Assembly (NCBI GenBank): GCA_963816725.1
Contig: CAWFMC010000004.1
Span: 1-64,000 of the forward strand
Length of the DNA stretch: 64,000 bases
Reading direction: 5' to 3'
Source of the DNA: CAVSUB01 sp963816725
Lineage (GTDB): Bacteria; Acidobacteriota; Vicinamibacteria; Vicinamibacterales; 2-12-FULL-66-21
The notes below the pieces were generated by a model. It did no database searches. It was not told the DNA's origin and worked only from the letters and a program-made list of their open reading frames with translations. The position numbers and the translations under genes were made by a program. Of this stretch, positions 57,931 to 64,000 are shown in pieces. Position 1 is the first letter of the stretch. Each line of letters opens with the position of its first letter.

Positions 57931-58121
57931 TACGCCGTCTCCTTCTCGCGCTGGACCGTCTTCACGCGCGCCAGGTCGCGGCGAACGCTCTTGATCTTGC
58001 CGGCCGCCTCGAGCTGGCCCATGGACTTCTGGATCCGCAGCCGGAACAGCTGGTCGTCCATGTCCTTCTCCCGCTGCCGCAACTCGTCGGCGGTCAGGTC
58101 GCGGAACTCCGTCGCCTTCAT
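57930..58121 (-). CDS. rpmC: 50S ribosomal protein L29
   Basis: 63 residues: MKATEFRDLTADELRQREKD, LFRLRIQKSMGQLEAAGKI. The ATG at 58121 overlaps the rplP stop as ATGA; the longer frame runs antisense-like through rplP and is rejected. It lines the peptide exit and SRP/trigger-factor site with L23. Confidence 0.97.
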   Translation of the reverse strand: MKATEFRDLTADELRQREKDMDDQLFRLRIQKSMGQLEAAGKIKSVRRDLARVKTVQREKETA

Positions 58122-58543
58122 TGCGCGCTCTCCTGCGCGAACCGGGTCGCGAACTTCACCTTGATCGGCAGCTTGGCCGAGGCCAGGCGCATCGCTTCCC
58201 GCGCGTCCGTTTCGTTGACGCCTTCCATCTCGAACAGGATGCGCCCCGGACGGACCACGCACACCCACTCTTCCGGCGCGCCCTTGCCTTTACCCATGCG
58301 GGTTTCCTGCGGCTTCTTGGTGATCGGCTTGTCCGGGAACACCCGGATCCAGATCTTGCCGCCGCGCTTGATGAAGCGGGTCATCGCCACGCGCGCGGCT
58401 TCGATCTGCCGCGCCGTCATCCAGCACGGCTCGAGCGCCTTCAACCCGTAGTCGCCGAACGACACGTCCGATCCGCGCCACGCCTTGCCGCGCATGCGGC
58501 CGCGCTGCTGCTTGCGGTACTTGACCTTCTTCGGCATCAACAT
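58118..58543 (-). CDS. rplP: 50S ribosomal protein L16
   Basis: 141 residues: MLMPKKVKYRKQQRGRMRGKAW, then ARVAMTRFIKRGGKIWIRVFPDKPIT (in parts) and the conserved MGKGKGAPEEWVCVV near the peptidyl-transferase centre. Normal length. A one-arm heptamer array precedes it. Confidence 0.97.
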   Translation of the reverse strand: MLMPKKVKYRKQQRGRMRGKAWRGSDVSFGDYGLKALEPCWMTARQIEAARVAMTRFIKRGGKIWIRVFPDKPITKKPQETRMGKGKGAPEEWVCVVRPGRILFEMEGVNETDAREAMRLASAKLPIKVKFATRFAQESAQ

Positions 58544-58559
58544 GAGAACAGTTCCTCGA

Positions 58560-58587
58560 AGCTTCCAGCTTCCAGCTTCCGGCTACC
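58560..58587. repeat. Heptamer array between rpsC and rplP, one arm only
   Basis: AGCTTCC three times then GGCTACC in register, without the complementary arm. A 17-bp unique tail reaches the rpsC stop. Confidence 0.93.
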
Positions 58588-58604
58588 CGCCGCCATCGTT
58601 GTCG

Positions 58605-59294
58605 TCAGCGCCCGCCCGCGGGCGCGCCCCGGCGCGGCGTCCGGTAATCCTCTTCACGGCCGATCCGCGGGGTCAGGCGCTCGCCCTTGTAGAGCCACAC
58701 CTTCACGCCGATCTGCCCGTAGGTCGTGCTCGCCTCGGCAAAGCCGTAGTCGATGTCGGCGCGCAGCGTCTGGAGCGGCAGCTGCCCGTGCAGGTACCAC
58801 TCGGAGCGGGCGATCTCGGCGCCGTTCAGGCGGCCGGACACGCGCACCTTGATGCCGCGGGCGCCGAAGCGCAGCGCCGATTCGACCGCCTTGCGCATCG
58901 CGCGGCGGAAGGCGACGCGCTTCTCGAGCTGCATCGCCACCGACTCGCCGATCAGCTGCGCGTCGAGCTCCGGCTTCTGGATCTCCTGGATGTTGATGAA
59001 GACCTCGCGATTGGTCTTCTTCTGGATCTCCGTCTTCAGCTTGTCGACCTCGGTCCCCTTGCGGCCGATGATGATCCCGGGCCGCGAGGTGTAGATGTCG
59101 ATCTTGAGCTTGTTCGCCGCGCGCTCGATCTCGATCTTCGAGACCCCGGCGTGGGCGAAGCGCTCCTTGAGCGAGTCGCGCAGCTTCAGGTCCTCGTGGA
59201 GCAGCTTCGCGTAGTCCTTGTCGGCGAACCACCGCGAGCGCCACGTCTTGTTGAAGCCGAGCCGGAACCCGTTCGGATGAACTTTCTGACCCAT
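58605..59294 (-). CDS. rpsC: 30S ribosomal protein S3
   Basis: 229 residues: MGQKVHPNGFRLGFNKTWRS, KH domain with PGIIIGRKGTEVDKL, and the C-terminal domain GRLNGAEIARSEWYLHGQ and DYGFAEASTTYGQIGVKVW (in parts). It forms the mRNA entry/helicase site with S4 and S5. Standard length. Confidence 0.97.
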   Translation of the reverse strand: MGQKVHPNGFRLGFNKTWRSRWFADKDYAKLLHEDLKLRDSLKERFAHAGVSKIEIERAANKLKIDIYTSRPGIIIGRKGTEVDKLKTEIQKKTNREVFINIQEIQKPELDAQLIGESVAMQLEKRVAFRRAMRKAVESALRFGARGIKVRVSGRLNGAEIARSEWYLHGQLPLQTLRADIDYGFAEASTTYGQIGVKVWLYKGERLTPRIGREEDYRTPRRGAPAGGR

Positions 59295-59310
59295 TGTGTC
59301 TAAACCTCGA

Positions 59311-59340
59311 GGCTGTCAGCTCTCAGCTGTCAGCAATCAG
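59311..59340. repeat. Heptamer array between rplV and rpsC
   Basis: GGCTGTC, AGCTCTC, AGCTGTC, AGCAATC and then AG joining the rplV stop (TAGCTGATTGC on the minus strand). Single short array in a 46-bp spacer. Confidence 0.88.
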
Positions 59341-59814
59341 CTACGCTGACGCTTTCGCGGTGCGTCCGCCGGTCTTCTTCGCGCCCGTGCCCGCGGCCCC
59401 GCGGCTCTTCGGCTTCGCGCCGCGCGCCCGCTTCGGGGCCGCGCCGCCGCCCGCCGCCGAGACCTTCTCGGGCCGCTCGGTTACTTCGACTGTCAGGTGC
59501 GCCGTCCGCTTCACGACCCGGAACGCCCGGCCCATCGGGGCAGGACGGATGCGCTTCTGCGACGGCCCCTGGTCGGCGTAGCACGCCTTGACCATCAGGC
59601 GCTCGACGTCCCCGCCGAAGCCGTCCTTCTGCTGCGCGTTGGCGATCGCCGAGCGCAGCACCTTTTCGATGTCGCGGGCCACCGCCTTGCGCGCGAACTT
59701 CAGCGTGGCCAGCGCGGTGTTGACGTCGCGGCCGCGGATCAGATCGAGCACCAGGCCGGCCTTCTGGGCCGAGGTCCGGACGTACTTCGCCGTCGCGTGT
59801 GCGTGGATCGCCAT
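59341..59814 (-). CDS. rplV: 50S ribosomal protein L22 with basic C-terminal extension
   Basis: 157 residues. Core (to ~112): YVRTSAQKAGLVLDLIRGRDV, the tunnel hairpin region and RAFRVVKRTAHLTVEVTE. Then about 45 residues of Ala/Gly/Lys-rich tail (KPKSRGAAGTGAKKTGGR). Start shares a base with the rpsS stop. Confidence 0.96.
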   Translation of the reverse strand: MAIHAHATAKYVRTSAQKAGLVLDLIRGRDVNTALATLKFARKAVARDIEKVLRSAIANAQQKDGFGGDVERLMVKACYADQGPSQKRIRPAPMGRAFRVVKRTAHLTVEVTERPEKVSAAGGGAAPKRARGAKPKSRGAAGTGAKKTGGRTAKASA

Positions 59815-60116
59815 CAGGCCCCTGCCTTCGCCGGCGTCGGCGACACCGCCTTGTCGGCCTTCGTGGTGTGCCCCTTGAACGTCCGCGTCGGCGCGAACTC
59901 GCCCAGCTTGTGGCCCACCATGTTCTCGGTGACGTAGACCGGAATGAACTTGCGGCCGTTGTGCACGGCGATGGTGTGACCGACCATCTCCGGTACGACC
60001 GTGGACCGGCGCGACCAGGTCTTGATGACCTTCTTGTCGCCGCCGCGGTTCATCACTTCGACCTTCTCGAGCAGCGGCACGTCGACGAACGGGCCCTTTT
60101 TCAGTGATCTAGACAT
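59814..60116 (-). CDS. rpsS: 30S ribosomal protein S19
   Basis: 100 residues: MSRSLKKGPFVDVPLLEKVE, TWSRRSTVVPEMVGHTIAVHNG and VTENMVGHKLGEFAPTRTFKGH. 30S head, A-site side. Normal length with a slight C-terminal tail. Confidence 0.97.
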   Translation of the reverse strand: MSRSLKKGPFVDVPLLEKVEVMNRGGDKKVIKTWSRRSTVVPEMVGHTIAVHNGRKFIPVYVTENMVGHKLGEFAPTRTFKGHTTKADKAVSPTPAKAGA

Positions 60117-60124
60117 ATCTCTTG

Positions 60125-60195
60125 AGCTTCCAGCTTTCAGCTACCAGCGATCCGCCTGCGCTTTCAGCCGACCGCTGAAAGCTGACAGCTGCGTC
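60125..60195. repeat. Heptamer element between rplB and rpsS
   Basis: Left arm AGCTTCC, AGCTTTC, AGCTACC, AGCGATC, CGCCTGC (60125-60159). Right arm GCTGAAA, GCTGACA, GCTGCGT (60174-60194), 1 bp before the rplB stop. In the centre GCTTTCAGC pairs with the right arm. Confidence 0.9.
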
Positions 60196-61020
60196 CTACT
60201 TGGGGCGCCGCGTGACGATGAAGCGGTCCGTCGCCTTGCGGTTGCGCGTCTTGTATCCCTTGGTCGGCTGGCCCCACGGCGACACCGGGTGGCGGCCGCC
60301 GGACGTCTTGCCTTCACCACCACCGAGCGGGTGATCGACCGGGTTCATCGCCACACCGCGGACGTGCGGCCGCTTGCCCAGCCACCGGCTCCGGCCGGCC
60401 TTGCCGATCGAGACGTTCTCGTGGTCGACGTTGCCGACCTGGCCGATCGTCGCCAGGCACTCGACGTTGATCTTGCGAATCTCGCCCGACGGCATCTTGA
60501 CCGAGGCGTAGTCGCCTTCCTTGGCCACGACCTGGACCGCCGACCCGGCGCTGCGCGCGATCTGCCCGCCCTTGCCGGGCCGCAGCTCCACGTTGTGCAC
60601 CATGGTGCCGAGCGGCACGTTCTTGAGCGGCATCGCGTTGCCCGGCAGGATGTCGACCGTCGCGCCGGACACGATCGCGTCGCCGACCTTGACCCCGGCG
60701 GGGTGCAGGATGTAGCGCTTCTCGCCGTCGGCGTAGGTGAGCAGGGCAATGTGCGCCGAGCGGTTCGGGTCGTACTCGACGGTCGCGACCTTGGCCGGGA
60801 TGTCCGCCTTGTCGCGCTTGAAGTCGATGATCCGGTAGGCCCGCTTGTGGCCGCCGCCGCGCCACCACGAGGTCAGCTCGCCGTGGTTGTTGCGGCCGCC
60901 CGACTTGCGCAGCGGCTCGACCAGCGGCTTGTACGGCTCGGTCTTCGTGAGCTCGTCGAAGACCTGCACGGTCTGGAACCGCCGGCCGGGCGACGTCGGG
61001 TTGTATTTGCGAATGGGCAT
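60196..61020 (-). CDS. rplB: 50S ribosomal protein L2
   Basis: 274 residues: MPIRKYNPTSPGRRFQTV, GRNNHGELTSWWRGGGHKRAYR (in parts) and the peptidyl-transferase-adjacent GVAMNPVDHPLGGGEGKTSGG. Required for subunit joining. The ribosome site is AAGGATC; a heptamer array sits directly upstream. Confidence 0.97.
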   Translation of the reverse strand: MPIRKYNPTSPGRRFQTVQVFDELTKTEPYKPLVEPLRKSGGRNNHGELTSWWRGGGHKRAYRIIDFKRDKADIPAKVATVEYDPNRSAHIALLTYADGEKRYILHPAGVKVGDAIVSGATVDILPGNAMPLKNVPLGTMVHNVELRPGKGGQIARSAGSAVQVVAKEGDYASVKMPSGEIRKINVECLATIGQVGNVDHENVSIGKAGRSRWLGKRPHVRGVAMNPVDHPLGGGEGKTSGGRHPVSPWGQPTKGYKTRNRKATDRFIVTRRPK

Positions 61021-61036
61021 GTCTTCTGATCCTTGA

Positions 61037-61082
61037 AGCTTCCAGCTTCCAGCTTCCAGCGCCAGCTTCCAGCGTCCGGCTC
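61037..61082. repeat. Heptamer array between rplW and rplB
   Basis: AGCTTCC three times, AGCGCC (6 bp), AGCTTCC, AGCGTCC, GGCTC, reaching the rplW stop. One orientation only, so no hairpin. Confidence 0.92.
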
Positions 61083-61373
61083 TTACGCTCCCTCGAGGAA
61101 CTCCGGAATCTTCTCGCCGTCGCGCAGCTTGACGTAGGCCTTCTTCCAGTCGGACCGCTGCCCGATGAAGCGCCCCTGCCGCTTGAACTTGCCGTGCGCG
61201 ATCGCCGTCCGCACCCCTTCGACTTTCGAGCCGAGCAGCTTCTCGACGGCGCGCTTGATGTCGACCTTGGTGGCCCCGACCGCGACCTCGAACACCAGCG
61301 TCCGCGCGTCCTCGCGCAGGAGCGTCGTCTTCTCGGTGACCAGCGGGCGGCGGATGATCTCAGTCAGTTTCAT
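61083..61373 (-). CDS. rplW: 50S ribosomal protein L23
   Basis: 96 residues: EIIRRPLVTEKTTLL, FEVAVGATKVDIKRAVEKL and VRTAIAHGKFKRQGRFIG. Docking site for trigger factor and SRP at the exit tunnel. Standard length. Confidence 0.97.
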   Translation of the reverse strand: MKLTEIIRRPLVTEKTTLLREDARTLVFEVAVGATKVDIKRAVEKLLGSKVEGVRTAIAHGKFKRQGRFIGQRSDWKKAYVKLRDGEKIPEFLEGA

Positions 61374-61376
61374 GTC

Positions 61377-61498
61377 AGCTTCCAGTTTCCGGCTGCCAGC
61401 TCCCAGTCAAGGACATCCAGCCTGCAGCTCCGACCTCATGGCCTCCAGTCATCTCCGTCCTTCAGCTGGAAGCTGAAAGCCGGCAGCTGGAAGCACGC
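61377..61498. repeat. Heptamer element between rplD and rplW
   Basis: Left arm AGCTTCC, AGTTTCC, GGCTGCC, AGCTCCC (61377-61404), further drifted units to about 61430. Right arm AGCTGGA, AGCTGAA, AGCCGGC, AGCTGGA, AGCACGC (61464-61498), touching the rplD stop. Confidence 0.92.
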
Positions 61499-62119
61499 TC
61501 ATCCCAGCGACTCCTGCAGCGTCTCGAGCGCCGCGCGCGTCACGATGACGTGCGAGGTGTCGGCGATGTCGCGGGCGGTGACGCGCTGGCTCGGAATCAG
61601 GGCCACGCCGGCCAGGTTGCGCGCGCTCAGCGCGAAGCCGTCGTCCGGCTTGACGTCGATGATCACCGTCTTGCCGGTCGCCCCGAGACGCGTCAGCATC
61701 GCCGCCGTCCCCTTGGTCTTGCGATCGTCGCTGGTCAGCGCGTCCACCACGATCAGCGTGCCTGCCGCCACCTTCGCCGCCAGCGCCGCGCGCAGCGCGC
61801 CGAGGCGGACCTTCTTCGGCAGATCGAAGCTGTAGCTGCGCGGCTGCGGCCCGAACACGGTGCCCCCCTTGCGCCACAGCGGGTTGCGGATCTCGCCGAC
61901 GCGCGCCCGGCCGGTGCCCTTCTGGCGCCACGGCTTCTTGCCGCTGCCGCTGACTTGCGCGCGGGTCTTGGTCGCATGGGTGCCGCGGCGCTCGCTGGCA
62001 TTCTCCTGGACGACCGCCTGCCAGATGAGATCGGTCTTCACCCGGCCGCCGAAGACCTCGTCTTTCAGCTCCAGGTCTCCGACCTTCTCGTTCTGCCCGT
62101 TCACGACACTGAGTTGCAT
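61499..62119 (-). CDS. rplD: 50S ribosomal protein L4
   Basis: 206 residues: QAVVQENASERRGTHATKTRAQVSGSGKKPWRQKGTGRARVG (shown by parts) is the tunnel-lining loop, followed by GGTVFGPQPRSYSFDLPKKVR and the C-terminal ITDTSHVIVTRAALETLQE-type end. In E. coli L4 represses the S10 operon; the leader that would respond is outside the window or displaced. Confidence 0.97.
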   Translation of the reverse strand: MQLSVVNGQNEKVGDLELKDEVFGGRVKTDLIWQAVVQENASERRGTHATKTRAQVSGSGKKPWRQKGTGRARVGEIRNPLWRKGGTVFGPQPRSYSFDLPKKVRLGALRAALAAKVAAGTLIVVDALTSDDRKTKGTAAMLTRLGATGKTVIIDVKPDDGFALSARNLAGVALIPSQRVTARDIADTSHVIVTRAALETLQESLG

Positions 62120-62122
62120 ATC

Positions 62123-62136
62123 AGCTTCCCGTAGCT
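62123..62136. repeat. Single heptamer pair in the rplC-rplD gap
   Basis: The 15-bp gap between rplC and rplD is AGCTTCC followed by CGTAGCT, which runs into the rplC stop (TAGCTACGGGAAGCT on the minus strand). It looks like the smallest form of the element. Confidence 0.7.
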
Positions 62137-62836
62137 ACTTCTTGGCCTTCTTGACGGCGGCGGCCTTGGACGGCTTCTCAGTCTGCCTCTGCGGCTCCGG
62201 CTTGCGCGCAATGGCCCGGCGGACCACCACGTAGCTGCCCGGTGCCCCCGGCACCGCGCCGTGCACGACCAGCAGGTTGTTCTCGGCGTCGACCTGGACG
62301 ATCTTGAGGTTGCGGACGGTCACCCGGTCGCCCCCCATCCGGCCCGCGGCGCGCATGCCCTTGACGACCCGCGACGGGTAAGACGAGGCGCCAATCGAGC
62401 CGGGCGCGCGGTGGAACATCGACCCGTGGGTCGCGGCGCCGCCGGCGAAGTTGTGCCGCTTCATGACGCCCTGGAAACCCTTGCCGCGGCTGGTCCCAAT
62501 CACGTCGACGCGGTCGCCGTTGTTGAACACGCCGGTGACCAGCACCGTCTCGCCGGCGGTCGGCGCCGCGTCTCCCTTGACCACCTTCACCTCGCGGCGC
62601 ACGCGGGTCGGCGGCACGCCGGCCTTCTTGAAGTGCCCCTCGATCGGCTTGCCGACGCGCGCCGGACGCGCCTCGACCAGCCCGATCTGGACCGCTTCGT
62701 AGCCGTCGCTGGCCGCGGCCTTCGCCTGGACCACCACGCACGGACCGGCCTTGATCACGGTGCCGGGGGTGACCGTGCCGTCCGGCGAGAACAGCTGCGT
62801 CATCCCGACCTTCTTGCCGATGATGCCCGTGAGCAT
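62135..62836 (-). CDS. rplC: 50S ribosomal protein L3 with C-terminal extension
   Basis: 233 residues from ATG 62836: MLTGIIGKKVGMTQLFSPDG, the loop GTSRGKGFQGVMKRHNFAGG and GASSYPSRVVKGMRAAGRMGG reaching the peptidyl-transferase centre (parts). The last ~25 residues (RKPEPQRQTEKPSKAAA) are an added tail. Start overlaps the rpsJ TAA by one base (TAATG). Confidence 0.97.
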   Translation of the reverse strand: MLTGIIGKKVGMTQLFSPDGTVTPGTVIKAGPCVVVQAKAAASDGYEAVQIGLVEARPARVGKPIEGHFKKAGVPPTRVRREVKVVKGDAAPTAGETVLVTGVFNNGDRVDVIGTSRGKGFQGVMKRHNFAGGAATHGSMFHRAPGSIGASSYPSRVVKGMRAAGRMGGDRVTVRNLKIVQVDAENNLLVVHGAVPGAPGSYVVVRRAIARKPEPQRQTEKPSKAAAVKKAKK

Positions 62837-63171
62837 TACTTGTGTTCCTTCCCGAACGCCTTGATCTCGACGTCCACGCCGGCCGGCAGATCCAGCTTCA
62901 TCAGCGCGTCCACGGTCTGCGGCGTCGGCTCGAAGATGTCGATCAGCCGCTTGTGGGTGCGCAGCTCGAACTGCTCCCGCGACTTCTTGTCGACGTGCGG
63001 CGAGCGCAGCACCGTCCACTTGTTCTTCTCGGTCGGCAGCGGGATCGGCCCCGCCAGCCGTGCGCCGGTCCGCCGCGCGGTGTCCACGATCTCGGTGGTG
63101 GACTGATCCAGCACGCGGCTGTCGTAGGCCTTCAGGCGGATCCGAATCTTGTCGCTGAACGATGTAGCCAT
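62836..63171 (-). CDS. rpsJ: 30S ribosomal protein S10
   Basis: 111 residues, core: KIRIRLKAYDSRVLDQSTTEIVDTARRTGARLAGPIPLPT (in parts) and the SPHVDKKSREQFELRTHKRL segment. Slightly longer at both ends than the ~102-residue norm. First gene of the S10 operon; its 170-bp spacer to fusA holds a nonamer element where many bacteria have tuf. Confidence 0.97.
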   Translation of the reverse strand: MATSFSDKIRIRLKAYDSRVLDQSTTEIVDTARRTGARLAGPIPLPTEKNKWTVLRSPHVDKKSREQFELRTHKRLIDIFEPTPQTVDALMKLDLPAGVDVEIKAFGKEHK

Positions 63172-63190
63172 AGTCTCTTCTTCGCTTACC

Positions 63191-63341
63191 GGTTCATGAG
63201 GTGCATGGGGTTCATGCGGTTCATGAGGTCGGGTTCAGGGTTCAACGTCCGGGTTCAGCGTTCGGTTCCTGGTTGGTTCGAGATGCGGTCGAACCACTGA
63301 ACCTCGAACCCAACCCCATGAACCGCATGAACCCCATGAAC
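63191..63341. repeat. Nonamer element between fusA and rpsJ
   Basis: Left arm GGTTCATGA, GGTGCATGG, GGTTCATGC, GGTTCATGA (63191-63226). Right arm CCCATGAAC, CGCATGAAC, CCCATGAAC (63315-63341), which on the minus strand is the fusA TAG followed by GTTCATGGG, GTTCATGCG, GTTCATGGG. The arms are almost perfect complements over about 28 bp. Confidence 0.95.
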
Positions 63342-64000
63342 CTATTTCCCTTGCACCCTCGCCACCACTTCCTCGCTCACGTTACCGGGGGCCGGCTCGT
63401 AGCGGTCGAAGTGCATGGAGTAGGTCGCGCGGCCCTGGGTCCGTGACCGCAGGTCCGTCGAGTAGCCGAACATCTCGGACAGCGGCACCCGGGCATTCAC
63501 GATCTGCGTGCCGCCGCGGTCTTCCTGCGACTGGATCTGGCCGCGCCGGCCCGACAGGTTGCCGATGACGTCGCCCATGTGTTCCTTGGGGACCACCACC
63601 TCGACCCGCATCACTGGCTCCAGCAGGATCGGCTTGGCCTTCTTGGCCGCGTCCTGGAACGCCATCGACCCGGCGATCTTGAAGGCCATTTCCGACGAGT
63701 CGACATCGTGGTACGAGCCGTCGTACAGCTCGATCCGGACATCGTCGATCGGGTAGCCGGCGAGCACGCCGCGCGTGAGCGCTTCCTTGATCCCTTCGTC
63801 GACCGGCTTGATGAACTCGCGCGGGATCGAGCCGCCGCTGATCTTGTTCTCGAACACGTAGCCCGTGCCGGGCTCGCCCGGGAAGAGGTGAATCTTGACG
63901 TGCCCGTACTGCCCGCGGCCGCCGGTCTGCTTGGCGTACTTCATCTCGCCATCAGCCGGGCGGGTCAACGTTTCCTTGTAGGCGACCTGCGGCCGGCCGA
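63342..64000 (-). CDS. fusA: Elongation factor G, C-terminal part (runs off the window)
   Basis: 219 residues visible, open to the right edge: domain IV with GGRGQYGHVKIHLFPGE and SGGSIPREFIKPVDEGI, domain V with EVVVPKEHMGDVIGNLSGRRGQI and FGYSTDLRSRTQGRATYSMHFDRYE (parts). This is canonical EF-G by these motifs, unlike the paralogue at 43851. The N-terminal GTPase domain lies beyond 64000. Confidence 0.96.
   Translation of the reverse strand, partial: GRPQVAYKETLTRPADGEMKYAKQTGGRGQYGHVKIHLFPGEPGTGYVFENKISGGSIPREFIKPVDEGIKEALTRGVLAGYPIDDVRIELYDGSYHDVDSSEMAFKIAGSMAFQDAAKKAKPILLEPVMRVEVVVPKEHMGDVIGNLSGRRGQIQSQEDRGGTQIVNARVPLSEMFGYSTDLRSRTQGRATYSMHFDRYEPAPGNVSEEVVARVQGK

Overview
The window is high-GC bacterial chromosome. 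Gene content and order suggest Acidobacteriota, probably Vicinamibacteria-like; this is inferred, since the window has no rRNA gene. Support comes from an archaeal/eukaryote-type prolyl-tRNA synthetase, a VKOR-DsbA fusion, a sigma-54 controlled type IV pilus locus, Yip1/MacA/FtsX genes and a long S10-spc-alpha ribosomal operon. No tRNA, rRNA, CRISPR array, transposase or prophage was seen.

Layout. 1-2.9 kb: smc, reading frame broken many times. 3.2-6.3 kb: CtpA-like protease, then tatA and tatC on the other strand. 6.5-13.5 kb: frame-broken HEAT-repeat gene, proS, nadB, aroB and an NtrC-type regulator. 14.1-21.9 kb: two back-to-back minor-pilin cassettes, one ending in an 876-residue PilX-like protein with Gly-rich repeats. 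21.9-27.9 kb: an overlapping operon of ABC transporter, TPR-like protein, prepilin peptidase PilD and histidine kinase, preceded by VKOR-DsbA. 28.0-37.1 kb: type IV pilus core, with two pilins, PilR, PilS, PilC, PilT and PilB. The main pilin has a consensus sigma-54 promoter just downstream of pilR. 37.2-43.1 kb: an outer-membrane barrel gene, then Yip1, MacA-like and two FtsX permease genes without an ATPase. 43.8-46.0 kb: an EF-G paralogue. 46.1-63.2 kb: the ribosomal operon on the minus strand (S10 to L17 with secY, adk, map, infA, rpoA), preceded by fusA, which runs off the right edge. No tuf lies between fusA and rpsJ.

The most unusual feature is a family of intergenic elements built from heptamer units (AGCTTCC, GCTGGAA, GAGCGCC, ATCCCGG, ATGGCAG) or nonamer units (GGTTCATGN). 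They keep strict 7- or 9-bp spacing even as the unit drifts. Most are two convergent arms around a unique centre. They occupy nearly every ribosomal-operon spacer longer than about 40 bp, start at or within a few bases of the upstream stop codon, and end just before the next Shine-Dalgarno. More lie around tatC, pilR/pilA, the minor pilins and the EF-G paralogue. They resemble in style the heptanucleotide STRR repeats of heterocystous cyanobacteria, but would be transcribed as hairpins inside essential mRNAs.

Other structured sites include two interleaved 10-bp inverted repeats (pseudoknot or switch) upstream of rpoA, twin hairpins between the two pilins, and a clear terminator after rplQ. 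Apparent frameshifts cluster in smc, the HEAT gene, the ABC permease, the TPR-like gene and the first pilin, while all ribosomal genes are intact. Assembly error and real decay cannot be separated from one sequence.
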